Shown: piece after piece, positions 11,143-26,100 of the stretch | Position numbering within the stretch: position 1 is the stretch's first letter | How the letters are laid out: every line of letters begins with the position of its first letter | Notes under the pieces: model-generated | Seen by the model: only the letters and a program-made list of their open reading frames with translations | Database searches by the model: none | What the model was told of the DNA's origin: nothing | Source of the DNA: Cydia pomonella | Taxonomy: Eukaryota; Arthropoda; Insecta; Lepidoptera; Tortricidae | Length of the DNA: 64,000 nt | NCBI RefSeq assembly: GCF_033807575.1 | Contig: NC_084729.1 | Coordinates: 5,208,001 to 5,272,000, forward strand | Direction of reading: 5' to 3' | Program-made: the position numbers and the translations under genes

Positions 11143-14100
11143 TTAAAAAACCGGCCAAGAGCATGTCGGGCCACGCTCAGTGTAGGGTTCCGTAGTTACT
11201 CTTCCGTCACAATAAGCTAAACTGGAGCTTATGGTATAGTAAATTGTTAACCAAGGGATTAAACGGTACCTTTCACCCGAGTTAAACAAATAGGCAAATT
11301 TGCATAATCAGTACCTAATTAAAGTAAGTAAGTCTTTTTAATATGAAGGGGAAACTTTTTGCGATTACTCAAAAACAGCTAAACTGATCATGTCCGCTAT
11401 AGTTTTCATTTAATGTCTTTCTTAAGCTCCACTTCCAAGATTTTTTTCATATTTTGGACCTATGGTTCAAAAGTTAAAGAGGGGGGGGGGACATATGGTT
11501 TTTTTCTTTAGAGCGATTATCTCCGAATATATTCACTTTATCAAAAAATGTTTGTTGAAGACCCCTATTAGTTTTGAAAGACCTTTCCAACGATACCACA
11601 CACTCTAGGGTTGAAGCGAAAAAAAAATTTCACCCCCACTGTACGTGTAAGGTACCCAAAAAAAATTAAATTTTTAGATTTTATTGTAAGACTTTGTCGG
11701 CTTTACTGATTTATATATCCATGCTAAATTTCAGCTTTCTAGCACTAACGACCACGGAGCAAAGCCTCGGACAGACAGACGGACATGGCGAAACTATAAG
11801 GGTTCCTAGTTGACTACGGAACCCTAAAAAGGAAACACACAGACCTGGAATATCTTGCCGCAGGTCTCGCAGACCTGGCCGGCGCGGCTGCCGGGGTCGT
11901 TGCGCTCGCGCTCGGGCCGCGCGAGGCGCGCCGGCCGCACGCCGCGGTGCACGCGGTCCATGTGCGTGGATAACGATATTTTTGATAGAAATGATTTACT
12001 ACACTGCAACAACACACATAAATATCGCAAAGCTCACTTAAAAATAACTATATGAGGCATATGTCGTTTTTGAGTTATTGGAATATAGATTTTATTTCAA
12101 TAAATCAAATTTGATATTTAAATGATATCGGTCGGGAGTCGACGGTCTACCACACCGAGGGATAAATAAATATAGATTAGATTAGATTCATTTATTTCTT
12201 ATTGGAAATGTACATTATATTTTACATGTCAAAATAAAATGCATTCACAAAAAGATCGTCACAACACAATAACAACAATAAAAATAATAACTACGAATCG
12301 GAATAAATAAAGAATAATAAACTTAAAATAGAAATAATAAGACCACTTAATTAATAGCAAAAATAAAATATAACAGTAAACAAAAATTATTATATTATTA
12401 TAGGTTATTATTATAGGTCTTTCCCATCACGGAACAATGGTGCTCCGGACCTTTGGAAGGCGTGCGAAGCCAACACGTAGAGGCCCTTTTGACAATTTAA
12501 TGACATGTAAGGGGTACACGGGACGCATGTCATGGGACGCACGCAGAGGCAGCACCCGCCAGGGTGTAAGGACTATTTGAGAGTTGATGGAATCTAAAAT
12601 GGACTGGGCTATTGGGTGAAAGCGATGGACTAAATACTGGGCTATGGGATAAAAAACTGGACGCCTGCCTAATAAAACGGTATTCAATTTTATTTCCGGC
12701 AGACGGTGACTCGCCCCCACAAGATGGGCCCCCACAAAAAGCGACATCTAGGATGGCTCAAGGGCAACACCGGTGTGTCGGCTCAGGGGTGTCGAGAGGT
12801 GTGCGCCGCGCCCTACCCAGTGGCTACGAGCAGCCACTGTGCCAACTCGCGTCTTATGCAATTTTTCACTTCCACCCCTGGAGCTTATAGCTCTAACGAC
12901 TCCACTCTGGGCGGCCGGCTAAGGTTATTATAGGTTTTTATTATTATAGGTTATTATAGGGACATACTTATAAAAATTGACTGTCCCATGGTAAGCTCAA
13001 GACGGCTCGTGTTGTGGGTACTCAGACAACGATATAATATACAAATACATAGAAAAGATCCATGAATTAGAAATAAATAACTGTGCTCATCACACAAATA
13101 CATGCCCTTACCGGAATTCGAACCCAGGACCATCGGCGTAAAAACTTATAACATAATGTTATAACCAGAGTAAGCGCAGGAGTTGAAAATCGAGTTCCGG
13201 TAACTCTAGTTATAATATTAGCGGAAAATCGTTGAGCATTAGACTTTTTGTTTGCCGTGACATCTATTGTCGAGTAGCAGTACTGAGAGTTCCGCTACTT
13301 GCCGCTAGATGTAGACTACGAAAATAATAGAATTTTTGGTAACAAGACCGTTGTATGGAGTGAGCACTCTTGGTCTTCTTAATTCTCTTTGGGCTAAATG
13401 GCAAGTGTAAAACATCCCCGTACCCAAACCCCCGGGGTATGAAAGACTGACCTCATCGCAGGTGAAAAGCGCAGTGCCGTGCTTCCTATGCCGGTGCAGT
13501 ACTAGTGCATCTGCATCCTGGCTCCACTCGCCGCACGCGCAGCACACACTGCCAACGGAAACGCAATATTTAATTACATTTACAGTACATATAGTGCTAC
13601 TTTCCCGCACACGTGCGGGAATAAGCACTTTCCGTGCATATGTCAAAACTTTAAAGAGCCATATGTACTGTAAAACGTCCCATACATGTGCGAATAGGTA
13701 ATTCGTAACTCGTGTCGATTTAAAACACTCCCTTCGGTCGTATTTTAATTTATCACCACTCGTTGCGAATTTCCTATTTTCTGCACTTGTATCGTAACTA
13801 TTTCACCACACCAGCTGGTAGACTCTCATGGTATTCCAGAAACTGATGAGAAAGTTGCATTTTATCCACATGTGAGGCAAAGTAATTTTTTTTGGCTGGT
13901 AGAATTGACTTTTAAATGATGATTTTTAATGATAAATATTTAATAATCAATTCAAAATCATGAATTGATTTATTAAAATATAAAACATGATATTTTACAG
14001 TTAGTATTTTCCTTATGTCGGTGTGGTGAAATTTTTTATGTTTCACTCGGTGGCAAAGTTTGTTTAACCCTCGTGCCTTGAAACCCTCGCAATGCTGAAC

Positions 14101-17100
14101 ACCCCATTTTCGAACCACTTGCTACGCTCGTGGTTCAATTTTGGAATCTTTCGCTTTCTCGGGTATCAATATTAGCACGAGGGGTTAAACTACAACTTTG
14201 CCCCCTTGTAAAACAAATAACTATTAAAAGTCACATGATCTGGTCGCTGCCACACACTGGCCGGTTTGTGCGCGAGGAGATTGCCTCGCGCGTATGCTCG
14301 CTCTGTGTGGACCCGCCTAATAACATGAATTGTTTGTCCTGCTGCCAGGTTGGTAATTAGTAATTACCACACCGGTGGCACAATACATTATTGCAGAGGC
14401 CGGGAAAGGGCAATTCGTGGATGAGTTTCAAAGTATACGAATCCACGAATTGCTGTTCCTACCGAGGCATATATAGTGCTTTTCTCGAAACATGCGAGGA
14501 AATAACGTAAAATAATCATAATTTAAGCATCAACCAGCACTCAAACCCAACCTTCACATCAAAAACGTCAAAAACAATTTATCTCTTTAATTGTTTTTAA
14601 AAAGCTATAATTCAATATTCGTTCAGTCAATATAATTGTGCAATATAAGTATGTATGCATGAGATCTTTAAAAAAATATATAAGTTATATAGTCTTTGAT
14701 TTTATTAAGCATTATTCGCACGATCATACACGAAGGTCTTGGAAGAACGAGATATGTAAGGTCGTTTATCTTACTATCTCACTCTATCCTATAACTTGAA
14801 ATGATGCTGACCGGGTCGTGTAGAGGCGACCCGCGGCTATATTCATTGGCTGTTTGCGTTTTTCTTAGTGGATAAATGTTTAAAAAAAAAAACAATACAG
14901 TAATAACTTCCCGTCCGCTAAAACACGACAATAATGGTTTGAATTGTTTAATTTGAGTTTGACCATAACGAACAACTTCCCGTACTATTTTTGCTACAAT
15001 AAGGTGAACATTATGCTCGATAATGTTCACATTGGAGAAAAATATATATTTCTAAAGGATGGAATACATTATTTAAGATGGCGGTGGTTTCTCGAGATCC
15101 CGGACTTTTAATATACATACCAAATTTCAAGACTGTTCTAAACATTTCGACTTTTATCCTAGTGCGATTGTGCCTACATATCTAAATGTTATAATAAGGT
15201 TGTTTCCAATTTTTAGAAACGTTTGTATTACGTTCTATATTACCTAAAAGTTGCCCTAAAATTCAACTTTTATACTAAAAACGGCTTCAAATATGTTAAA
15301 TTAACAAAATATATTTTGACAGATGCTTTCGCGCCCAAAACGCTCTTTGAAAATTGTGTGACGTTACAGTTTACGGTTTGACACATAACTACATACACAC
15401 GTATAAGATACGAACTGTCAACTGACATTTGTCATTTGTTGTTTATCGCCTAACTGTCAACAGTGTCAATCCGAGAGTTGTGACGTCATCAGAATCTTCA
15501 ATGACGTTTCGAGTTTGGTCACGTGACGTGTGCCAAAAGATATTTTAAATTCAATATTTACAAAAATATGGTCATTACAGGTCCCCTAAAAGTAGTTTAA
15601 CATGTTCATATAATCCAAAAGAATTTATTAGGATACTATTCTGCCCTAAGATTTGTAGATGGAAACAACCCTATTTACGTTAAAATTAGAAATCTTGTGC
15701 CAAGTCTTACCTGCCATGCGGGTCGCACTTATTACCAGGCCTATCAACCTTGTGCCTCTGCAGGGCCTCCAAACTGTCAAACTGTATCCTGCACTTGCGG
15801 CAGTGGAGCTTACGGTTGTATGGCTGTAACAATAAGATGGATTATAATAAAATATAAATATAAATAATATTATAGGACATTATTACACAAATTGACTAAG
15901 TCCCACAGTAAGCTCAATAAGGCTTGTGTTGAGGGTAATTAGACAACGATATATATAATATATAAATATTAATAAATACTTAAATACATAGAAAACACCC
16001 ATGACTCAGGAACAAATATCCATGGTCATCACACGAACAAATGCCCTTACCAGGATTTGAACCCGGGACCATCAGCTTCAATACCTTTACAATAATCTGC
16101 CGGAACACATAAAGTTAGAAAATAATACCTCATTTAAAACTAAATTATCGAAATGGCTGCTAGACAAATGTTTTTATACCGTTAAGGAGTATTTGACATG
16201 AGAAATTTAGACAATTGTGAAAGTGCAATTGTTAGTCATTTAGGTTATTTCTTTTTTTTTCTTTTCCCCATAATTTATTATCGTTTGACATTTTAATTTT
16301 AATATTATATTTTTAGTTTAGAATTTGCTAATGACATATTAAATAATAATGGAAATGTAAATAATTTGCACGCCTGCATGCATGTTGAACAACTTAGCCA
16401 TAAGATCTTGCCTTGCATATTCGAGCAAATAAAGATATTATGAGTTTGATTTTAGATTTTTTTTATTCATAGGCAGGGTCACTACCCACTAGGCAAGACC
16501 GGTCGTCAACAAAACAAACAGTCGTAAAACAAACGGTCGTAAACAAGCATACCTTAGTCTTACCAGGCTTCACGTACTGTGTCCTAGAACTCACTTCGAG
16601 ACATCACGCTGAGTGAACACCTATTAGCACAAATCTGTTCCTTTATTGGGACCATGCGAAGTGCATGGTGGGGGTAAGTAAAGCGATCCCAGCGCATAAG
16701 GTGGTAAAAATTTGAACTAACTGCGGATAGCGTCTTTAACATTTCGTACAATTATATGGCTCGAAATGAAACTTTGATTTACGATTACTCCTGAAATATT
16801 CATTTAAATTGAATGGTGTAAGGGACCATTGTAATCTGTATGAAATGCTTAATATAACTAACGTATTTATTTTGATAATTGTTAATAATGTATGCATGCA
16901 TTTTTCTATAAGTTAAGAATGGATATAGTAAGTTATCCTTAAAAGATAGACATTTAAGATCGCGGACTTTTTTGTAGACCTATGAATGAGAAACAACCTC
17001 ACCATACATTGTGTTGTAATAGCTCAAACGGATTAGGCAGCGTTTTCGATTAAAGCTCCTAGCCAGCGTGATTTTTTTCCGACAACATCGTTATATTTCA

Positions 17101-20100
17101 AACAATTTCCACAAAACCTTAACAAGTTATATACTTAAGCCTTCCTCAAGAATTACTCTATTGATAGATGAAAGTCGTATGAAAATCCGTTCAGTAGTTT
17201 TTAGTTTTGGAGTTGTTTTATAAGATGTAGTGAATTGACGTTTTCCCCTGTCCTGGCCTGTCCGAGGCTTTGCTCCGTGGTCGTTAGTGCTAGAAAGCTA
17301 AAATTTGGCATGGATATATAAATCAATAAAGCCGACAAAGTCGTACAATAAAATCTAAAAATTTAATTTTTTTTAGGGTACCTCCCCTACACGTAAAGTG
17401 GGGGTGAATTTTTTTTTTCGCTTCAACCCTAGAGTGTGGGGTTTCGTTGGAAAGGTCTTTCAAAACTAATAGGGGTTTTCAAGAAACATTTTTTGATAAA
17501 GTGAATATATTCGGAGATAATCGCTCCGAAAGAAAAAAAAATGTGTCCCCCCCCTCTAACTTTTGAACCATAGGTCCAAAAAATATGAAAAAAAATCGTG
17601 GAAGTAGAGCTTAAGAAAGACATTAAATGAAAACTATAGCGGACATGATCAGTTTAGCTGTTTTTGAGTTATCGCAAAAAGTTTTCCCTTCATAGTAAAA
17701 AGACTTACTTTAATTAGGTACTGATTATGCAAATTTGCCTATTTGTTTAACTCGGGTGAAAGGTACCGTGTCATCCCTTGGTTAACAATTTACTATACTT
17801 TAAGCTCCAGTTTAGCTTATTGTGACGGAAGAGTAACTACGGAATCCTACACTGAGCGTGGCCCGACATGCTCTTGGCCGGTTATTCGTGCTAATAAATT
17901 CTTCTTATCTTACTTTACCTTATTATGCGCTCGTGTTTTGTGACAATTGAGTCCCGTGCGACTGATGAAGGTCTCCCCGCAGATCTCGCAAGTGCCGCCG
18001 GCCGCGTTCTCCACTGGGTGGTCTAGCCGCATATGTGTCGCGCAGGTCGTCTTTTTGCTACGGAGTTTTGAGATTATTAAATATAAATATTGTAAGACAT
18101 CCTTACACAATAGTATTTTATACAATCGTCAAGCTTTTCAGTCGAGTACGACGCTTGCTGAGTTGCCTAAGTAAGGTACGAGATTGAAAATCTTGATTAT
18201 ATCACTACTGTATACAATACTTTTTTTACGAGTCATCTAAAATCATACTTTTTTTACTATAAAACCTAAATAAATAATCCGACCGACCGGTGACCGGGTG
18301 ACGACCAGTTTGGCCTAGTGGGTAGTGACCCTGCCTACGAAGCTGATGGTCCCGGGTTCAAATCCTGGTAAGGGCATTTATTCGTGTGATGAGCATGGAT
18401 ATTTGTTCCTGAGTCATGAATGTTTTCTATGCATTTAAGTATTTATAAATATTTATATATTATATATATCGTTGTCTAAGTACTCTAAACACAAGCCCTA
18501 TTGAGCTTACTGTGGGTCTTAGTCAATTTGTGTAATAATTTCCTATAATTTTTATTGATTTTATTCATTTATAATGAAATTTGGTAAGTAACTTAGTAGA
18601 CAAAAATGTAGTACAAAATACATAAACGCGTGAAGTCCCCCGCATGCCCGTCCCCCGTTTAATGCTTTCTATGGGGCTGCGGCGACAGGTGATTGGTATT
18701 TTTTTTATAGTTGGCTGTACGTATCGAAAAAGAAAATCGTAATTGAGTTACATGAAAAGTACGCAATTATAGGAAATATTAATTCAACCATTACAGTCGA
18801 CTAGTAGAAAAAATAGAATATAGATCATTTAGACAATACATCAATATAAATAACAAATAAATTGAAAAAAGTATATAAAACATAACTAAATATGTGAAGC
18901 CGAAATGGTATCTACTCAGCAATGCAGCACGCACGATTAAATGACTAAGTCCGACAGTAAAGGTATTTTTAGGTATTTAAATAAAAGTGAACAAAATCTA
19001 CCCTCAAATGGCTCCTTAACCCAGTTGAGGGTAGATGAAAACATTACATGATCAAATAATGAAGGTTAAAGTCAGGTCGTTCAGTGACAGATCCAGACGG
19101 TTATGTATTTGGTTGGTTAACCAAGAAATGTTATAACTACCGGAAAATGCACAAATTGTTTGTTTACTTCTATTTAAACCTAAAGATACAGAGTTTTTTT
19201 ATAGTTCAGACTACGTTACGAGTGACGAGTATTTTAGTTACTAAAATCGATCAGCTGACCAAAAAAAAAATTGTAATGGATCCACTTGACTAAATCACTG
19301 ACTACTACTAATGTACTCGACTAAATTTTAGGTGTTCAGACACGTTATACTCGCCACTCGACTAAATCACTAACGTCATCCGAACTAGGCTTAAGATCAA
19401 TGAGGCTTGTATTGTAGGTTCTTTCTCTTCCTCGTATTAGGATTCTTCATTCTCACTATGTTCTCTTTTATGTACGTCTATTGACTGTTTGTGTGTTTAC
19501 GAAAAAAAAGGAAAGAGGGTTATGAGTAGAAATGACATGAAATATTAAGTACAATTCCTTTTGACCGCCAAAGACGTCATATGACGCGCGCAGCTACAGC
19601 CCAATATCAACCTTCATGCGTACCGACAAGGTTCACGATTACGGACCGCGTACGATAGGCGTGGCGTTCAAAAGGTTAAATAAAATAGCCCACCTAGTAG
19701 GTGACAAAGGTTGAATACTTACTGAAAACGTTTCTCGCAGTGTCGACATTTGAACGTAGCGCCATCGTGGCTAGCTGCGTGTTCTACGGCATGTGGTCTG
19801 TGAATATCACAATCACATTATCATTTCATCATCATCATAACGCATTACAGGTGTAACAAAAATACCGGGGATCCGTTTTACCCGTTGAACGCTTTATGTC
19901 ACAAACACAAACATCACTCAAACGCCAAGCTCCCGGGCGCAAGCGAGCTAATGTAAACCTTACTCCAAAGTGTGAAGGTTACTTTGACAGCGTCCGCCAT
20001 GACACCTATAGTTGTCCTTGGCGCTGTGGGCACGACTAGTAACGACGACTTTGTTTTTGGCGTTCAAAAGTTTAAGGGCATATTTCGGTATCGTGTTTTG

Positions 20101-23100
20101 ATCAGGAAAAAGTAGTTTTTTTTATTATATACTATATACCCTAGTACCCATAGTACAAGCTTTTAGTTTGGGGCTTAGTCGATCTGTGTAAGATTGTCCC
20201 CAAATATTTTTTATATTATATATCATATGCCCTTAAACGGATCCTCTCTTTTTTTGTTACACCCTGTATAATCTTGTGGCATTTTAGTTAAAGCAGCCCA
20301 AGTAGCACAGACCTGCTGTATAGTAGCTGAATTATTGTCCAGAACAGAACCCTTAGCTGTATAAACCAGCTGAATAAGAGTGTTAGAGGCGCTGTAAGTG
20401 CTGATATAACTCTATTTTGGGCACAAATTAATCAGCTGTCAGCTGAATAATTGGAAATATTGCACTATATCAGCATTATATCAGCATTACTAAAGGTAAC
20501 AGTCACCCTAAGAGCTGAACATTGACTGATTAGTGGATCACGTGTTACCTATTTACAACTTAATGGCTCATTAATAGAGTCCCTGTTGCCCTTTTTTCAG
20601 CACAAAGTACTTAAAAGGATTGATTTAACGCTTCTAAGGAGTTGAGAATGCATAATTGGGACGATTGTGAATATTTATTGCTCCACTCCTTTATTATTTT
20701 CTTATATTGTTAGCATGAACTATTTCGTGACGTGATGTTTATAAAGAAGGTGCAATGAAGGTGTAAACGTTAGTTTTGGTACCTAAGTACAACATTGATT
20801 TTATTCCCATGTGTGTGAATTTCAAATGGGAAAGAAATTTTATTGTCAAATACTATATGAATGTAGATAAATTTTACACGCGCCCCCAAAATATCACTGT
20901 TTACTTGAAAATTTTAGTATTAAATAAGTCGGTGTTATGAACAAAGAATACTTTTTTATTCATAATATTCGTATAAATTGACGATAAGCTGTTACTCATA
21001 AAATCATCCGGTTTCCTACACAAATCCGGTGTCGTTTTCGTTGACTTAATTAGGATAAATGAATAATATATAACATTGATATCTAAAAAAATGGCAGATC
21101 ACTAATGTGTACCGTATTAACCACGATAAAATGGTAGAAGTTATTTCAGTGTTCACTCGAGGTACATTGACTAGTACTGGGCTGTCTAAGTGTCCACTCG
21201 TAGTACATAAGTCAGCAAAGAGCTGACACGGCGAGATCTTGTGTCAAACATATCAGTTATAGATTTGTGTAAAGCATAATTGTGGGCCGCATTGTACGCA
21301 AATAGTGGCACAGTTAGCAATGAACTACTAAACTCTCCGTATGAGTTTTAGGGATTTCAAAAATTCTGTATTAATTTTTCGACGTATTCCGCCAGTTTTC
21401 CTTTTCTGTTTCCAGATCACAATGTCGCCACGCTGGTGGCGAGTAACTAATAAATAACTATGAGGCGATAATAATGTAGCCTATAAGATCTAATTTAACT
21501 ACATTAGCAGATTAATAGCCCACGCTGGTACAAGTATTCAGATCCAATTGGGTTCACAAGCCACATGTGATCTAATAACCAGCAGTTTGCTGTAATTCAG
21601 AAGTATATGAATTCATCCAAAGCGATTATGGGGGCTTTATAAGTGTTATTATAGGATTGCATGGAATAAGCTGATTAACACTACTAAAGTTCCACTATAT
21701 GCAACCAGGCACATTATATCATTGTTAATTGATATCACTCAATAACTGACTGCAAAATAGTAGTTCACATGGTCTTTCTTAAAATGCAAGCGTCTAAGGG
21801 TACACTTGTGGCGTCTTATTCAGAATATAGCTTAGTTAAAGCCCACAAAAATGCGCCAATACAGCTTACAGTTCCACATTTCAGCTCTCAGTTCCATTAA
21901 TTGCTAAAATCTGTATAATATAGAACTGTTTTCCCATATTAACGCTTACAGCATTACAGTTGTGCAGTGGTGATGCATAATAACATTATTATACAGACGA
22001 TAGCTTAATTTTCAGCTATTGCAGTTGGGATGTCATATTATAACTCTATATAAATGCTAAAGTTACCGACGTGAACAGTTTGTGACACCTTATAATGCAG
22101 TTTTGTGCTACTTGGGAGCGTTTTTGAGTTAAAGAAAAGGGTGCAGACAACTTTAAGTATCCAATTTAAGGTTCATAAGTTATATTTTACAAACTTTTAT
22201 TTAACTTACCCTGTTAGTATGTAAGTTTGCTAGTGTGGGTCAAATCTTGGAAGCTAAATTTGACCCACTTCCCGATTTCCTGCTCAGGGGTCATCCATTA
22301 ATTACATCACACGTTTAGGGGGAGGGAGGGGGTCAAGAAAATGTGACATGTTGTGACAAGAGGGAGGGGGGAGTCACAAACTTTGTGACGTCACTTTAAC
22401 TTCACCAGTATTTATTTAAAAAAATATTCGCTGTACAGTTAAATAACGAGTTTTTAGAACGATAATCGTTTTATGCGATTAATTTTCTTTCCTAGTTAGT
22501 TTTGTGTTATAATTACTAATATTTCTTTTGTCCAAAATAGTTTGATAAAATATTAATAGTAACAAATTCGATTCGCCGATTTTGTTGAAAAAAAATGCGA
22601 AAAATGTGACGTCACGCCAGGGGGGGGGAGGGGTTAGCCAAATGTGACCAAGTGTGACAAGGAGGGGGGGGGAGAGTCAACAAAACCTAGAAATTCGTGT
22701 GATGTAATTAATGGATGACAACTCAATCGCAATGTAAGCCAGGTGACAATGCAATATTATGGTACCATCGAGCTGATCTGATGATGGAGTCGGACTCTGT
22801 GAAACAACGCAACCTAATTGTTCTGGGGTTTTTAGAATTGTCTTGATGAGTATTAGTTGCCTGTCGCAAGAAAAGTACAGTCAGCGATAAAATATATAAA
22901 TATATATATATAAATGTCCAACCTCTGTATGTATATGTATTTCCTAACTTTATTTGCAAGAAGTTAATTTTAGTTATCAAATTGCCTGCTAGATGTCGCT
23001 ATACCATGTGTTGAAAATCCTAGATCGCGGTGTTAATATTTTTCCGAGAAACATGACGTCTGGCCGGTACTAAACATTGTCAAGCTTTTATATCAGTTGT

Positions 23101-26100
23101 ACCTCTAGTGAATTTATTACATTATTGTATAGTCAACAAGAGTGCTTTTCTTTTTGGGCCTTTTTACATGGTCCTTCGAGCCGGATGAGTTCGGCTAGTG
23201 GATTCGGTAAACTTCGGGCCAACGGACGCCGGGCAAGGTAGTGGTTTGCTGCCAGCGGTGTTAAGGCGAGAAGAGCCTATGTTTCCCGGAGCGTGTGACG
23301 TAAGCAAATGCATCGTGACGTCAGTGGTGAGAAGCAGCAGTATGACGTAAGCGGATTATATGTGTGACGTAGTGAAGTGACAACCGTGAGTACATTAAAT
23401 TATTAAGTAGTGCAACTGTCAAAAACTTAGTGAAATTTCAATAAATTTGGACTTTGAATAAATTTCATCAAGTTTGGACATAGAAAAATTCGTAGCAAGT
23501 TTTGACTTAGAATAGTTTCGAAGAAAGTGGAACGACGGGGAATCCACGCCCAATTTTGCCTAGATATTGCTAAGTTCCAAACACTTAGAAAATTTCACCA
23601 TGGAGGCTCTTATAAAAGTGCAACAGGACTTGTATTTGAGAATAGATAAGGCTAAAACTAACTTTAAAAAATCGCCTAAGGAACGGCTTAACTCTGTAGA
23701 TTATCTTAGCACAAGATTAGAAACCTTAGAATCTTTATGGGAAAAGTTTGTGTCAACTCATACTCGAATCATTCAAGAGTCTACTACACTTGAGTTCAGC
23801 GAGTATATTACTGAAGACATATATTCTAATGCGGAAGAGTTATTCATGGATTATAAGTCGGATCTTAAGATTGCCTTAAACAAACTAAATGTTTCGATTT
23901 CTGGAAAGAGCACTGAGTCTACCACAATTGAGAATAAGTCTGATGTTAATCAAGGCAAATCGGTGATGGTAAAGCTACCAAAGATTTCAATTCCTACGTT
24001 TTCAGGAAATTATTCTGAGTGGACTAGCTTCAGAGATCTATTCACGTCGCTCATCCATAAGAATAGAGATTTAGACGACGTCCAAAAATTGCACTACCTG
24101 AAAGGTTATTTAGTCGGTGAAGCTGAACAGCTTTTGCGTCACGTACAGATCACGCAGGATAATTACAGCGCATGTTGGGAGAAATTGGAAAAGCGCTATA
24201 ATAATAAGAAGTATCTTTCTAACTGCATTCTAAAACGCTTCATGAGTCAGAAGAATATTACGACGAAGTCCGCGAATGCACTCAAAGAATTGCTGGACAC
24301 TACAAATGAGTGTTTAAATGGATTGAACAACTTAGGCATCGACACAAATACATGGGACATAATTGTGATTCATATAATTTGTCTTAAATTAGACAACGAG
24401 TCTAGGAAACAGTGGGAACTTAAGGTTAGCGAGTCTTCTGAAGATTTGCCCACACTCAACCAACTTCGAGAATTTTTAGAAACCCGATTTAGGGCACTCG
24501 AATGTTTTGATGGGAAATCATCGAAGACTAGCTTTGTTTCAAAGAAACCCAATGCACAATGTAGTAGCAACTTTAAAGTGCATCATGTCACTGAAATTTC
24601 TTGTGGCTATTGTTCAGAGAATCACAAATTGTGTAATTGTAAAGGTTTTGCAAAAATCGATGTTGATGCTCGACGTGATTTCATCCAGTCCGGTAATTTT
24701 TGCTTCAATTGCTTAGGTTCAGGTCACAACGTATATTCCTGTCGCCAATCTAGTAGATGCCGAATTTGCAAGCGCAAACATCATTCTTTACTGCACCCAA
24801 AAACTAGCACTCAAGCAACCGATTTTCAAGTCAAACCTACTCAATCGGTTGAAGGCAGTATTGTTGCACATGCAACAACAGCTCCATCATTATCGTGTGA
24901 TGAGCCCAATAATGTAACAACTTGTTTTTCGACCAGTCGTGGGCAAGTTTTCTTGCCAACGGCTTTGGTTCAAGCTCAGTCGAAAACAGGTTCAGGTATA
25001 ACCCTCAGATGTTTAATCGACCAATGCTCGGAAGCCTCTTTTATAACGGAGTCTGCAGCACAACTGCTGGGACTAAACAAGGTTTCCCACAAGAGCACAG
25101 TCACGGGTCTAGGCGGTGAAGAGAGTTCACCTGTGAACTCTAAGGCGGTGGTAAAGGTAAAAATTTCATCACTCCTAGAACCTGACTTTGAAGTGAACGT
25201 GCATGCTCATGTTTTGGGCAAGGTAACATCGAATCGGCCGAGAAAACGTATTGTCATTGATTCGTGGGCTGAACTGTCTAAATTAAATTTAGCAGATTCC
25301 ACATTCAACATTCCCGGCAAAATCGACTTGCTCCTAGGAGGAGAGGTGTACGGTCAAATACTTTTAAACGAAATGATCAAAGCTCCACAGGGAGCACTCA
25401 TCGCTCAGCGAACGTCTTTAGGCTGGATCGTTTCAGGGCCAACTCACTTAGGTGAGTCGGAAATTCGTAAAAGCGTTAGCGTTAACCACATTCATTTAGA
25501 TGAAAATGAGTTACTCAAAAAATTTTGGGAGCTCGAGGCTGACCACAATACGACAGATCCCAAGCAACATTACACTGAAGACGAGAAGAAATGTGAAGAA
25601 TTTTTTACTGCTACCACTGAACGTGATAGCACAGGTAGATATATTGTGAAACTACCATTTCGTGATCAAGATCCCAGTTGCAAACACGGAAACTTTGTGC
25701 CTATTGCAACTAGGCGTCTCAACCAATTAGAAAAGAGGTTCGCAAAAGATCCTGAAATGAAGAAACGCTACACAGATGTCATCAATGAATATCTTGAGCT
25801 AGAACACATGGAAGAAGTTCCCCCAGAACAGGAGAACAACCCAGATGCAGTTTACTTGCCACATCATGCTGTCATCCGAGATGACAGATCCACGTCAAAG
25901 CTTCGGGTAGTTTATGACGCGTCTTGTCCTGGCTCTAATGGCGTATCCCTAAATCAAGACCTATTAGTAGGTCCAATTCTGCAACCTGTTTTGCGTCATA
26001 CCATCCTTCGTTGGCGTTGCCATCCTATATGTCTGGTAGCAGACATTGTTAAAATGTACAGGCAGGTAAAAGTGCACGAAGACGATGTAGATTTTCAACG

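Noticed and set aside
18311..18370. tRNA gene
   Set aside because: A- and B-box-like words are present but no cloverleaf forms and the body matches a dispersed SINE family. The same applies to 54391-54655, 58381-58460 and 59548-59662.
23567..23599. Earlier start for the BEL polyprotein
   Set aside because: The codon at 23567 is TTG; the first ATG in the frame is at 23600 in a good context.
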